Counted from the first letter of the stretch, positions 1-8,463 are shown. The stretch is 36,142 bases of DNA from JBFELU01 sp041572755 (GCA_041572755.1 JBFFRY010000026.1:1-36142), one strand, 5' to 3'. The notes: a model not told the origin generated them from the letters alone. Numbers and translations: made by a program.

Positions 1-1
1 A

Positions 2-70
2 CCCGCCCCGATACGTATTCCCGGCCCACCTCAGATCGTCAATCTGGGTGAAGCCGAGCAGACCGGCTGA
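2..70 (+). CDS. possible C-terminal tail of an upstream gene (partial)
   Basis: One forward frame is open from the left edge to a TGA at 68-70 and would encode about 22 residues ending NLGEAEQTG. It could be the tail of a gene that starts outside the window. It has no recognisable motif and does not look like the end of a GcvH protein. Another forward frame is also open past this point, so this is only a possibility. Confidence 0.2.
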   Translation, partial: PAPIRIPGPPQIVNLGEAEQTG

Positions 71-94
71 CGACCCGAGTCAGCGACCGGGTCG
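71..94. promoter_or_regulatory. 7-bp inverted repeat upstream of gcvT
   Basis: CGACCCG (71-77) and CGGGTCG (88-94) form a perfect inverted repeat with a 10-nt spacer. It lies just upstream of a -10-like hexamer TAGGCT (99-104), where a -35 region would be. It could be an operator for the glycine cleavage operon or a weak terminator of an upstream gene; there is no T-run after it. Confidence 0.35.
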
Positions 95-116
95 TGGCTA
101 GGCTTCGGCGAGCCAT

Positions 117-1163
117 ATGAGCACCTCCCCGCTGCACGCCCTCCATGAACGCCTCGGCGCCCGATTCGTCGACTTTGCCGGCTGGCAGATGCCGCTCCAG
201 TACGGAGGGACCCTCGCCGAGCACCAGGCCGTCCGCACCGCCGTCGGCCTGTTCGACGTATCCCACCTCGGGCGCTTCTCGGTGCGGGGACCGGACACGA
301 CTTCGGCGCTCCAATCCCTGCTGTGCAACGACATCGCCGCGATCGAGCCGGGAGAAGCCCAGTACACGATGCTGCTCAACGTCGACGGCGGCGTTCGCGA
401 CGACATCATCGTGTGGCGGTGGGAACGGGATCATGTGTGGGTGCTGCCCAACGGCGCCAACTACGAGCTCGTCCTCAACGCCTTCGCCGAGCACGACGGC
501 CCGGCGCCGGAGCCGAAACGGGACGACACCGCCATGCTGGCGGTGCAGGGCCCCGGCGCTCCCGCTCTCCTCGATGCAGTCTTCGGTCGCCACCCCGGTC
601 GCTTCCGGGTCGAGCGCCTCGAGTGGCGGGGGAGTGAGGTCTGGGCCGCCGGAACCGGCTACACCGGCGAAGCCGGAGCCGAGCTGGTCGTGAGTGCCGA
701 AGCGAGTATCGAACTGGCCGAGGCCTTGCTGGACGCCGGCGCCGCTCCCTGCGGACTCGGAGCTCGCGACACCCTGCGGCTCGAGATGGGCTACCCGCTG
801 TGGGGACAGGACCTCGATCCCGCTACTACCCCTCTCGAGGCCGGACTGGGCTGGGTCGTTGCCTGGGAACACGACTTCGTGGGCCGCCGGGCTCTCGAAA
901 TCCAGCGCGAGGCGGGGATCACCAAGCAACTCATCGGCTTCACGTTCCCCGATCGTCGCGTCGCTCGCGCCGGCGCTGCGCTGCAGTGCGGCGGCGGCCG
1001 CGGCCTGGTGACGAGCGGCAACTTCAGCCCCACCCTCGAGGTCGGGATCGGCCTCGGATACGCCAGCCCTCCGCCGGGCGACGAGGATCGCACGGTGGAA
1101 GTCGACGTGCGGGGCCGGCGATACGTCGCCGACCGGCAGGAACCTCCCTTCCTGGAGCACTGA
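117..1163 (+). CDS. gcvT: Aminomethyltransferase, glycine cleavage T protein
   Basis: The 348-residue protein transfers the methylene group from aminomethylated H protein to tetrahydrofolate and releases ammonia. It matches the GcvT family over its length: an N-terminal HERLGARFVDFAGWQMP-type opening, the DVSHLGR segment near residues 43-49, a GYTGEAG segment in the middle, and the LEAGLGWVV segment in the C-terminal third. Its length is slightly below the usual 360-370. The ATG at 117 is the first start in frame, and a TAGGCT hexamer at 99-104 would give a very short leader. The stop overlaps the gcvPA start in a TGATG arrangement, so this is the first gene of a coupled operon. Confidence 0.95.
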   Translation: MSTSPLHALHERLGARFVDFAGWQMPLQYGGTLAEHQAVRTAVGLFDVSHLGRFSVRGPDTTSALQSLLCNDIAAIEPGEAQYTMLLNVDGGVRDDIIVWRWERDHVWVLPNGANYELVLNAFAEHDGPAPEPKRDDTAMLAVQGPGAPALLDAVFGRHPGRFRVERLEWRGSEVWAAGTGYTGEAGAELVVSAEASIELAEALLDAGAAPCGLGARDTLRLEMGYPLWGQDLDPATTPLEAGLGWVVAWEHDFVGRRALEIQREAGITKQLIGFTFPDRRVARAGAALQCGGGRGLVTSGNFSPTLEVGIGLGYASPPPGDEDRTVEVDVRGRRYVADRQEPPFLEH

Positions 1164-2497
1164 TGGACTTCACCCCACACACCGACGAGGACGTCGCCGC
1201 CATGCTCGCCACCCTCGGCATGGAGCGGCCGGCCGACCTCTTCGCACATCTGCCCGATCACGTACGGCTCGACCGCGACCTCGATCTCCCGGACCCTCTC
1301 TCTGAGATGGAGTTGATGGCCCACATCGACGCCCTGGGAGCTCGCAACCGCACCGGCCTCGTGTGTTTCGCCGGTGGCGGGGTGTACGACCACTTCCTTC
1401 CGCCGGTGGTGCGCACCCTGACGATGCGCCCCGAGTTCGTGACCTCCTACACGCCGTACCAGAGCGAGGTCTCCCAGGGAATGCTCCAGGTGCTCTTCGA
1501 GTACCAGTCCATGGTCGCCTCCCTGACCGGGCTGCCCGTTGCCAACGCCTCCCTGTACGACGGCGCCACCTCAGGGCTCGAAGCCGTCAACCTGGCGGTC
1601 GCCGCCACTCGCCGCTCGACGATCTGGATCTCCCGGGGCCTGGCGCCCGCCACCCGGCAGGTCATCGAGACGTTCGCCCGCGCCCGCGACCTCGACGTGG
1701 TCGAGCACCCGCTCGAAGGCGGCCGCACCGACTGGAACCCGGATGCCGCCGGCCCGCCCGCAGCCGTCGTGGTGTCGCAGCCCAACTACCTGGGGTTCAT
1801 CGAGGACTACGAGGCGGCCGTGGGACTCGCTCGGGACACCGGTGCACTGGCAATCGCGTCGGTCGACCCGATGACGCTCGGGGTGCTGCGCTCTCCCGGT
1901 GCGGCGGGCTGCGACATCGCCTTCGCCGAAGGCCAGCCGTTCGGCAATCCGATGTCGTTCGGAGGCCCGGTGTTGGGTCTGTTCGCCACTTCGGAGGCTC
2001 TCATGCGGCGTATTCCCGGCCGCCTCTCCGGCCGGACCGTGGACCAGACGGGACGGACCGCCTACACCCTCACCCTGCGCACCCGCGAGCAGGACATTCG
2101 CCGTGAGAAGGCATCATCCAACATCTGCACCAACCAGTCGTTGAACGCGGTCGCCGCCGCCATCTACCTTGCCTGGCTCGGCCCGGCGGGACTGGCCGAG
2201 GTCGGCCGGCAGTCGTCGGCGAAGGCTCGGTTCCTGGCCGAACGTCTCGGCGCCATCGGAGGCGTCTTCGTCCCCTTCGATGCGCCATTCGCCCGTGAGT
2301 TCCCCATCTCGCTCCCGCTCGATGCGGGCACCGTCGTGGCCGGTATGGCCGAACGGGGGCTCCTCGCCGGGATCCCCCTCTCGAGCGACTACCCCGAGTT
2401 GGGGGAGGGGCTCCTGGTGGCGGTCACCGAGAAGCGGACTCGAGCCCAGCTCGAGGGCTATGCCGCAGCCCTGGAGGAGGTGATCGCAGATGCCTGA
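1163..2497 (+). CDS. gcvPA: Glycine dehydrogenase (decarboxylating) subunit 1
   Basis: This is the N-terminal half of the P protein in organisms with a split enzyme. With GcvPB it decarboxylates glycine and loads the aminomethyl group onto lipoylated GcvH. I chose the ATG at 1163 because it overlaps the gcvT stop (TGATG) and gives 444 residues, the normal family length; the frame is open further upstream but that part is the shadow of gcvT. Family features include the IDALGARN and GGGVYDHFLP segments near the N-terminus, SYTPYQSEVSQGMLQVLFEYQ, and ASLYDGATSG. This subunit lacks the PLP lysine, which is in GcvPB. It overlaps gcvPB by 8 bp. Confidence 0.95.
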   Translation: MDFTPHTDEDVAAMLATLGMERPADLFAHLPDHVRLDRDLDLPDPLSEMELMAHIDALGARNRTGLVCFAGGGVYDHFLPPVVRTLTMRPEFVTSYTPYQSEVSQGMLQVLFEYQSMVASLTGLPVANASLYDGATSGLEAVNLAVAATRRSTIWISRGLAPATRQVIETFARARDLDVVEHPLEGGRTDWNPDAAGPPAAVVVSQPNYLGFIEDYEAAVGLARDTGALAIASVDPMTLGVLRSPGAAGCDIAFAEGQPFGNPMSFGGPVLGLFATSEALMRRIPGRLSGRTVDQTGRTAYTLTLRTREQDIRREKASSNICTNQSLNAVAAAIYLAWLGPAGLAEVGRQSSAKARFLAERLGAIGGVFVPFDAPFAREFPISLPLDAGTVVAGMAERGLLAGIPLSSDYPELGEGLLVAVTEKRTRAQLEGYAAALEEVIADA

Positions 2498-3980
2498 GCC
2501 GGGCGGCCGCGCCGTCGGCGCTCCGCTGACCGCCCAAGGCCCAGAGCCGACCCTCGACGCCCTCTCGGTCTCAGGACGCCGGGCCTCGTCCTTTCCCCCT
2601 CTCGACGTTCCACCGGCGGGTGATCTTCCCGAGGCACGGGACGACGACCCGATCCTGCCGGAGCTGTCCGAGCGGGACCTCGTCGCCCACTTCACCCGGC
2701 TTGCACAACGGAACTTCGCCGTCGACGTCGGCGCCTACCCACTCGGCTCCTGCACCATGAAATACAACCCGAAGGTGGCCGACTGGGCGGCCGAGCATCC
2801 CGGATTCCGGGATCTACATCCCGCCACGCCGCCGTCGCTCACCCAGGGGGCTCTCGAGGTGTTGCTGGAGACCGAGGCGATCCTCTGTGAACTGACCGGT
2901 ATGGCTCGGGCCACCTTCCAACCGCCGGCGGGCGCCGCCGGGGAGCTCACCGGGCTGCTGATCATGCGGGCCTATCACACCGCCAAGGGGGACCCCCGCA
3001 CCAAGATCATCATCCCCGACTCCGCCCACGGCACGAACCCCGCCAGCGTGACACTGGCGGGCTACGAAGCGGTCCAGGTTCCGTCGAACGACCGGGGCAT
3101 GGTCGACCATGACGCCCTGCTGCAAGCCGTCGACGACCAGGTGGCCGGCCTCATGCTCACCAACCCCAACACGCTCGGGCTCTTCGAGGAGCAGATCCGC
3201 GAGATCGCCGACGCCGTCCACGACGTCGACGGGCTCCTCTACTACGACGGTGCCAATCTCAACGCCATCCTCGGCATCGCCCGCCCCGGCGACATGGGAT
3301 TCGACATCGTGCACTCAAACCTCCACAAGACCTTTGCGACCCCGCACGGAGGCGGAGGCCCGGGATCGGGCCCGGTCGCCGTGGTCGATCGTCTGGTCGA
3401 GTTCCTCCCCGGCCCCATGCCGACGAGGGGAGCCGACGGCCTTGGGTGGGAGGATCCTCCTTCTTCGATCGGCCGGGTTCACGGCAGTCACGGGAACTTC
3501 CTGGTGGTTCTCCGGGCACTGACCTACATGCGGGCGCTGGGCGGAGAAGGTCTGCGCTTGGTGGCCGAGCGAGCGGTGTTGAATGCCCGCTATCTCGAAG
3601 CCAAAGTGGCCGAGCACTACCAGATACCCTTCTCGGCTCCGTGCATGCACGAGTTCGTGGCATCGGCCGCGTCGCTGAAGAAGGCGACCGGGGTTCGGGC
3701 GCTCGACGTGGGCAAGGCCCTCCTCGATCGGGGCTTTCACGCCCCCACGATCTACTTCCCCTTGACCGTCGATGAGGCCTTGATGGTGGAACCGACCGAA
3801 ACCGAGTCGCACCAGACGATCGACGCCCTGGCCGACGCCTTCGCCGAAATCGCCCGTCTGGCGGGCACCGACCCGGAGGCCGTCCAGGAAGCCCCTCTTC
3901 ACACCCCGGTCAGCCGACCCGACGATGCCCTCGCCGCCCGACAGCCCATCCTCACCTGGGATATGGAGCCCGAGGGGTGA
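2490..3980 (+). CDS. gcvPB: Glycine dehydrogenase (decarboxylating) subunit 2
   Basis: This is the PLP-binding half of the split P protein, 496 residues, as usual. The sequence shows the LGSCTMKYNP motif near residues 85-94, the DSAHGTNPAS segment, and the cofactor motif SNLHKTF, in which Lys280 should form the Schiff base with PLP, followed by the glycine-rich TPHGGGGPGSGPV. The start overlaps the end of gcvPA by 8 bp, and its own stop overlaps the next start (GTGA at 3977-3980), so T, PA, PB and the kinase are probably one transcript. The H protein and lipoate genes must lie elsewhere. Confidence 0.95.
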   Translation: MPEPGGRAVGAPLTAQGPEPTLDALSVSGRRASSFPPLDVPPAGDLPEARDDDPILPELSERDLVAHFTRLAQRNFAVDVGAYPLGSCTMKYNPKVADWAAEHPGFRDLHPATPPSLTQGALEVLLETEAILCELTGMARATFQPPAGAAGELTGLLIMRAYHTAKGDPRTKIIIPDSAHGTNPASVTLAGYEAVQVPSNDRGMVDHDALLQAVDDQVAGLMLTNPNTLGLFEEQIREIADAVHDVDGLLYYDGANLNAILGIARPGDMGFDIVHSNLHKTFATPHGGGGPGSGPVAVVDRLVEFLPGPMPTRGADGLGWEDPPSSIGRVHGSHGNFLVVLRALTYMRALGGEGLRLVAERAVLNARYLEAKVAEHYQIPFSAPCMHEFVASAASLKKATGVRALDVGKALLDRGFHAPTIYFPLTVDEALMVEPTETESHQTIDALADAFAEIARLAGTDPEAVQEAPLHTPVSRPDDALAARQPILTWDMEPEG

Positions 3981-4741
3981 TCCGCGTCGGGGTCGACGTT
4001 GGCGGAACCGGGATCAAGGGAGCCGCAGTCGACCTCGAGACCGGCGGACTCCTGACGGAACGCCACCGGATCCCCACACCACAGCCGGCGACACCCGGGG
4101 CGGTGGCGGCCACCGTGGCACAGGTGCTGGGTGCGGTGACCACGATGTACCCCTGTGAAGGAACCATCGGCTGTGCCCTCCCCGGCGTGGTCACTGGGGG
4201 AGTCGTCCGCACTGCGGCCAACATCGATTCCTCCTGGGTCGGAACCGACGGCCGCCGTCTCATCGCCGAGGCCACCGGCCGTGACGTCGTGCTCCTCAAT
4301 GACGCCGATGCGGCGGGTCTCGCCGAGATGCGATTCGGAGCCGGATCCGATCGCGGCACGACCGTGCTGATAACGCTGGGAACCGGCATCGGCACCGCCG
4401 TCTTCGTCGACGGGAAACTCGTGCCGAACACCGAGCTCGGGCATCTGCAGATGTGGGGAGCGAGCGCCGAGGAGCGGGCCTCCGCCAAGGCTCGCGAGGA
4501 CGAGGATCTCGATTGGGAGTCGTGGGCGGTGACCCGCGTCAACCCCTATCTGGCCTACCTCGAGCAGCTTCTCTGGCCCGACCTGATCGTGCTCGGGGGC
4601 GGGATCACCAAGAAGCCGGACCGCTTCATGCCGTATCTCGAAACGAGGGCCGCGCTCGTGCCGGCCGAACTGCGGAACAACGCCGGCATCGTGGGTGCGG
4701 CGCTGGCGGCGAGCTCCGGGGGTCAACCGGCGGCGTCGTAG
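3977..4741 (+). CDS. ppgK: Polyphosphate glucokinase (ROK family)
   Basis: The 254-residue ROK-family protein is predicted to phosphorylate glucose using inorganic polyphosphate, and often ATP as well. It has the phosphate-binding motif DVGGTGIKG (residues 7-15), a catalytic aspartate in LLNDAD (Asp109), the LGTGIGT loop (134-140) and the PNTELGHL segment (150-157) typical of actinobacterial PpgK. The GTG start overlaps the gcvPB stop by 4 bp. Its place at the end of a glycine cleavage operon has no obvious metabolic logic and may only reflect co-transcription. The 3' end overlaps the convergent adenosine deaminase gene by 19 bp. Confidence 0.9.
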   Translation: MIRVGVDVGGTGIKGAAVDLETGGLLTERHRIPTPQPATPGAVAATVAQVLGAVTTMYPCEGTIGCALPGVVTGGVVRTAANIDSSWVGTDGRRLIAEATGRDVVLLNDADAAGLAEMRFGAGSDRGTTVLITLGTGIGTAVFVDGKLVPNTELGHLQMWGASAEERASAKAREDEDLDWESWAVTRVNPYLAYLEQLLWPDLIVLGGGITKKPDRFMPYLETRAALVPAELRNNAGIVGAALAASSGGQPAAS

Positions 4742-5763
4742 CCGGCGATCACCTTCCCCCGCACGGCGGCGCGGGTGTCCTCATCGCAGAAGGCCCCGTC
4801 GACGGCGTTGAGCGTCAAGCGGCGGAAATCATCCACGGTGAAGCCGTGGTGGGTGGCCACCAGCTCGAACTCGCGGCTCATCGACGTGCTCGACATGAGC
4901 CGATTATCGGTGTTGAGCGTGATGTTGAAACCGTTTCTGTGCAGCAAGCCGACGGGATTGGCGGCCGCCGAATACACCTTGGTGTCGGCCTCTGAAGCCA
5001 CGCACACCTCGAGCGGGACGGCGCCCGCCCTGACCCGCTCGGCAACGGAACCGACGGCTACGACTGCTCCGTCGACGACGTCGAGATCCTCCACGATCCG
5101 CACCCCGTGGCCGATGCGCTCGGCCCCACAGCCGTCCAGCGCGTCGGCAATGCTCGACGGGCCCTCGCCCTCGCCGCCGTGGATCGTGAGGCGAAGGCCC
5201 CCATCGCGAGCGATCCGGCAGGCATCGGCGTGGCGCGACGCCGGGAAGCCCGCCTCCGGGCCGGCGAGGTCGAAACCGACCACACCCCGATCGGCGTAGC
5301 CGATAGCGGCCCGGGCGGCTTGCTCCGAATCGTCGAGATGGCGCAGCGCATTGACGATGATCCGCACGACGATGCCGGACTCTCTCTCGCCGGTTGCTGC
5401 GCCTGCAACCACCGCTTCGATCACCTCTGTCAGCGGCAGGCCGCCAGCGGTGTGCAGCCCGGGTGCAAAGCGGATCTCGGCGTAGACCACGCCGTCGGCC
5501 GCCAGATCGACGGCCGCCTCGTACGCCACCCGATGCAGTGCTTCCGCGGTCTGCATCACCGCAACGGTCTCGGAGAAGGCCTCGAGATACCGCTCCAGAG
5601 AATCGGAGCCGCTCTGATCGAACCACGCCGCCAGTGCAACGGGATCTGATGCGGGAAGACCCTCATAGCCGACGGCGTCTGCCAACTCGAGGACGGTCTC
5701 CGGTCGCAGCCCGCCATCGAGATGGTCGTGGAGCACCACTTTGGGCAGACCAGTCAGATTCAC
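4723..5763 (-). CDS. add: Adenosine deaminase
   Basis: The 346-residue cytoplasmic metal enzyme converts adenosine (and probably deoxyadenosine) to inosine in purine salvage. Zinc ligands and catalytic residues are visible: LHDHLDGG (His12, His14), TIHGGEGEGP (His195, Glu198), RIGHGVRI (His219) and LNTDNRLM (Asp286). The form HDHLDGGLRP with TDNRLMS is the one common in actinobacterial Add. The GTG at 5763 is supported by a TAGCCT hexamer 7 nt upstream, which suggests a leaderless transcript. The gene runs convergent to ppgK and overlaps its end by 19 bp. Confidence 0.92.
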   Translation of the reverse strand: MNLTGLPKVVLHDHLDGGLRPETVLELADAVGYEGLPASDPVALAAWFDQSGSDSLERYLEAFSETVAVMQTAEALHRVAYEAAVDLAADGVVYAEIRFAPGLHTAGGLPLTEVIEAVVAGAATGERESGIVVRIIVNALRHLDDSEQAARAAIGYADRGVVGFDLAGPEAGFPASRHADACRIARDGGLRLTIHGGEGEGPSSIADALDGCGAERIGHGVRIVEDLDVVDGAVVAVGSVAERVRAGAVPLEVCVASEADTKVYSAAANPVGLLHRNGFNITLNTDNRLMSSTSMSREFELVATHHGFTVDDFRRLTLNAVDGAFCDEDTRAAVRGKVIAGYDAAG

Positions 5764-5770
5764 AATGAAA

Positions 5771-5776
5771 AGGCTA
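5771..5776 (-). promoter_or_regulatory. -10 hexamer TAGCCT of add, leaderless type
   Basis: TAGCCT lies 7 nt before the GTG start at 5763 on the minus strand. That spacing would put the transcription start at or next to the start codon. No ribosome binding site is present. It lies within the last codons of the upstream acetyltransferase gene. Confidence 0.45.
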
Positions 5777-6253
5777 ACTGCGTCGCGAGTGCCACCAGCG
5801 GCGTTCGACGACTTCCTCTTCCATCAGGTGGCGGTGAATGACTTCGCCGGGCACAAACCCGGTCGCCTCGAAGAACCGTTCCCCGTCGAGGTTCCCGAGC
5901 AGAACGTCGGCGCACAACGGCCGGCCTTCCGCCAGCGTCCTGATCTCACGCAGCATGGCGGTGCCGACACCGCGACGTCGCTCCTCGGGCAGCGTGGAGA
6001 GAGCCTTCATCTCAACTCGATCCTCCCGGAGAGACACGTCGGCGAAGCCGACAACTCCCCGGTCGCTGCGGGTGGCGACGACGATGCGACCGGCCAGCAG
6101 GCGGCGGCGCAGATTGCTGGGAGAGAACTGCCGCTCCAGTACGGCGGTGATCGTGGATGGCTTGAGAAGACCGGCGAACGAATCCCACATAGCGGCGTGA
6201 GCCACCCGGTGGATCGGGACCAGGTCGTCCTTGGCGGCCCGTCGCACCTCCAT
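5774..6253 (-). CDS. GNAT family N-acetyltransferase
   Basis: The 159-residue protein has the GNAT fold pattern: an N-terminal VRRAAKDDLVPIHRVAH helix region, a central beta strand VVGFADVSL, and the acetyl-CoA binding motif A at PEERRRGVGTAML (about residues 87-99), followed by ADVLLGN and FFEATGFVPGEV typical of the C-terminal half. The acyl acceptor cannot be predicted. The ATG at 6253 is preceded by TAGCTT at a 6-nt distance, again a leaderless-type promoter. It is upstream of add on the same strand with a 10-bp gap, so add may also be read through from here. Confidence 0.85.
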   Translation of the reverse strand: MEVRRAAKDDLVPIHRVAHAAMWDSFAGLLKPSTITAVLERQFSPSNLRRRLLAGRIVVATRSDRGVVGFADVSLREDRVEMKALSTLPEERRRGVGTAMLREIRTLAEGRPLCADVLLGNLDGERFFEATGFVPGEVIHRHLMEEEVVERRWWHSRRS

Positions 6254-6259
6254 GGCTTC

Positions 6260-6265
6260 AAGCTA
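6260..6265 (-). promoter_or_regulatory. -10 hexamer TAGCTT of the GNAT gene, leaderless type
   Basis: TAGCTT is separated by 6 nt from the ATG at 6253 on the minus strand. No Shine-Dalgarno sequence is present. On the plus strand a TACACT hexamer at 6294-6299 could serve the divergent gene starting at 6310, so this 56-bp gap would hold two back-to-back promoters. Confidence 0.45.
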
Positions 6266-6309
6266 CACGTCGACGCGGGACCGTCGCGCTCCCTACACTC
6301 CGTGGCAGG

Positions 6310-7746
6310 ATGCTTGATATTTTCGACGCCCCGTGGGTGTGGCTGTGGCTGGGCGGGGCCGGCCTCCTCGGGCTCATCCTCGGTGTCTCGTTCGGTGGGA
6401 TCAGGAGTCGGCACCGCCGCCGTGTCGCCGTCGCTTCCGTCGATGCCGCCCAGGCGTCGGCTCAAGTTGCCATTCGAGACGCCCAGGAACGAACGGTTTC
6501 GCTCGAGAGCGAAATCGACGACGTGCGAGGTGAGCTCGCTGCCTCGGAAGTCGAGATCAACCGGATGAGGTCGGGTCTCGACCAGGCCGAGACCCGGGTC
6601 GCGGAGCTCGAGACCGAGCTCGCCGGGGTCAAGCGAAGCGCGGAAGCAGAGGTCGAGGCTCTGCGCTCGCATGCCGGCGCCAACCGAGACGACGTTGAAG
6701 GTCGCATTGAGGCCTACAAGGCCGCCCTGGAGGACGCGCAACGAGAGACCGACGAAGCCCGGCGGGCATCCGAGGACCGGGCCGCCGATTTGGAGAACGC
6801 CCTGGCCGCCATGCGAAGCGAGTTGGCCGCCCGAGAGTCCGATCGCACCGCACTGGAAGGCCGAATCGCGGAGCTTCAGGCGGCACTCGATGAGACGGAA
6901 GGGTCCGGTGACGCGCTCGGTGAGGTGGAGGCGCGCGATCACCTCATCGCCGAGCTCCGGGAGCGCCTCGACGAACTCGAGGGTGTCTCGGACCGCCTGG
7001 TCGCCAAGGAAGCGGAGGCGGCCGAGCTGGAGGCCCAGGTCGAAGCCGCCGTTTCGACGCGAGAAGCGGAGGTGACCCGCCTTCAGCAACGCCTCGCCGC
7101 GGCGGAGCGGGCGGCCACCGTAGCCGACGAACGCGACTCCCGCATCAGGCAACTCGAGGAAGAGCTCGACCGGACCCAGGCCGCTCTCGACGAATCGGCC
7201 GAGGCTGCTCGGCGTTGGGAGGCCGAGGCCGCACGCCTCAGCCAGCTGCTTCCGGTGTCACCCGCTGCAGCCACTCCGCCGGCCGTATCATCCCCGGCTC
7301 CCGATACGCCGACGGAGGTGCCGGTGACCGACGCGGCGGCCGGGGAGAGTGTCGAAGCCCAGATCGCTCGAGCCGAGGAGCGCATGGCCACCCAGTTCGA
7401 GGAGAGGATCGCCGAGGCAACGGCTCGCCTCGAATCCCGCATCGCTCATCAGCGCTCCGTGCTCGAGGACAAGGAGGCCCGCATCGCCTACCTATCGGGG
7501 CGGGTGGCCGCCCTCGAGCAGGCACCCCCTCCACCGCGCCACCCCGATGATCTCAAGGCCATCAAGGGCATCGGTCCTGCCCTGGAGCGGCTGCTCAACG
7601 ACCTCGACATCCTCACCTATGAGGACATCGCCACACTGGCGGGCGAGAGGCTCGAGGCCGTTCGCCGGATCCTGGGGATCTACCCCGATCGCATCGAGGA
7701 CGACGAATGGATACCGCAGGCCCGGGCCCTGGCTGCTCGCCGCTGA
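6310..7746 (+). CDS. Membrane-anchored coiled-coil protein with C-terminal helix-hairpin-helix domain
   Basis: The 478-residue protein has one N-terminal membrane segment (about residues 9-30, rich in Trp, Leu and Gly) followed by the basic RSRHRRR. That pattern places the bulk in the cytoplasm. Residues about 45-312 form long charged heptad repeats, very probably coiled coil. A Pro/Ala-rich linker (315-342) follows, then a second short coiled coil (347-404). The C-terminus (413-478) contains DDLKAIKGIGPALERLL and RIEDDEWIPQARAL, the helix-hairpin-helix module found at the C-termini of varied bacterial proteins. HhH modules commonly bind DNA non-specifically or mediate protein contacts. No function is known; a link between membrane and nucleoid or division machinery is speculative. 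Confidence 0.8.
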   Translation: MLDIFDAPWVWLWLGGAGLLGLILGVSFGGIRSRHRRRVAVASVDAAQASAQVAIRDAQERTVSLESEIDDVRGELAASEVEINRMRSGLDQAETRVAELETELAGVKRSAEAEVEALRSHAGANRDDVEGRIEAYKAALEDAQRETDEARRASEDRAADLENALAAMRSELAARESDRTALEGRIAELQAALDETEGSGDALGEVEARDHLIAELRERLDELEGVSDRLVAKEAEAAELEAQVEAAVSTREAEVTRLQQRLAAAERAATVADERDSRIRQLEEELDRTQAALDESAEAARRWEAEAARLSQLLPVSPAAATPPAVSSPAPDTPTEVPVTDAAAGESVEAQIARAEERMATQFEERIAEATARLESRIAHQRSVLEDKEARIAYLSGRVAALEQAPPPPRHPDDLKAIKGIGPALERLLNDLDILTYEDIATLAGERLEAVRRILGIYPDRIEDDEWIPQARALAARR

Positions 7747-7815
7747 GCGGCTTCAACCTTTCAAGGAAACGCCCCGATCGGTCGATGGTGGTTAAGACAC
7801 GAGTGAAGGAGCTTC

Positions 7816-8232
7816 TTGATCTGGGCACTCACCGCCGCCGGGGCGATTCTCGGGATCCTGCTGGGGTGGCTACTCCGCGGCGATCGTCCCGCCGGGGACA
7901 GCCCCAAGGATTGGATGACCCGCCTCGCGTCGCGGGATGAGGACCTCCGCGCCGCTCAGCAGGAGCTGGCAGACACCGTGCTCGAGCTGCAGGAGCTCCA
8001 AGCTGCAGCCGGCCGCAAAGGCGACGAGCCGGACGACGCGCTGCCCGAGGAGTTGACCCAAGCCCGCAAGACGATGCTCGAGTTGGGGAGGGACCTCGAG
8101 TCCGCCCGACGGGCCCTGACCCGACACGGCGAGCCCACGGGGAATCCCCTCATCGAATCGCTCGAAGCCGAGCCGGGTCGGGAAGCAGCCGGGAATCCGG
8201 CGACGACCCGACGGCCCTCGGTCGACGTCTAG
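7816..8232 (+). CDS. Small membrane-anchored coiled-coil protein
   Basis: The 138-residue protein has an N-terminal membrane helix (about residues 2-20, WALTAAGAILGILLGWLL) followed by Arg and a charged helical region with heptads (about 38-105), then a low-complexity tail. It resembles a shortened version of its upstream neighbour without the helix-hairpin-helix domain. The start is a TTG at 7816, preceded by AAGGAG (7806-7811), which is close at 4 nt but the only good site. The gap to the upstream gene is 69 bp, so they may be co-transcribed. No known family was recognised. Confidence 0.65.
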   Translation: MIWALTAAGAILGILLGWLLRGDRPAGDSPKDWMTRLASRDEDLRAAQQELADTVLELQELQAAAGRKGDEPDDALPEELTQARKTMLELGRDLESARRALTRHGEPTGNPLIESLEAEPGREAAGNPATTRRPSVDV

Positions 8233-8408
8233 CGCCGCTCGGCCGCTTCGAGTCGTGCCAGCACGGTCCTGGCCAGTTCGAGTGGGTCCTCGTCGGTTTC
8301 GATGCGGTACCCGATCGGCTGCTTCCTCATCACCAGCACTCTGTCGGGACGAACGCGATCGTGCTCGATCAGCAACGCCGCCAAGGTATCGCTCCACAAC
8401 CAGATCAC
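8229..8408 (-). CDS. Small conserved-looking hypothetical protein, 59 residues
   Basis: This gene is shorter than most gene finders report. It starts with GTG at 8408 and is preceded by a perfect AGGAGG (8418-8423 on the minus strand) with 9-nt spacing. The product begins MIWLWSDTLAALLIEHDR and ends LARLEAAERR. It reads as a compact alpha/beta protein with a VLVMRKQPIGYRIETDED strand-turn segment and a final amphipathic helix. Codon use has the GC-rich third positions seen in neighbouring genes. It overlaps the end of the convergent coiled-coil gene by 4 bp. No family was recognised. Confidence 0.6.
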   Translation of the reverse strand: MIWLWSDTLAALLIEHDRVRPDRVLVMRKQPIGYRIETDEDPLELARTVLARLEAAERR

Positions 8409-8463
8409 CGGTGCCCACCTCCTGATCTCAAGGTAGCCGCCGTGTCAAATGTCGGGAACACCG

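Noticed and set aside
1..116. Glycine riboswitch in front of gcvT
   Set aside because: The leader is too short and I see no tandem aptamer-like conserved core. A hexamer at 99-104 would leave almost no leader.
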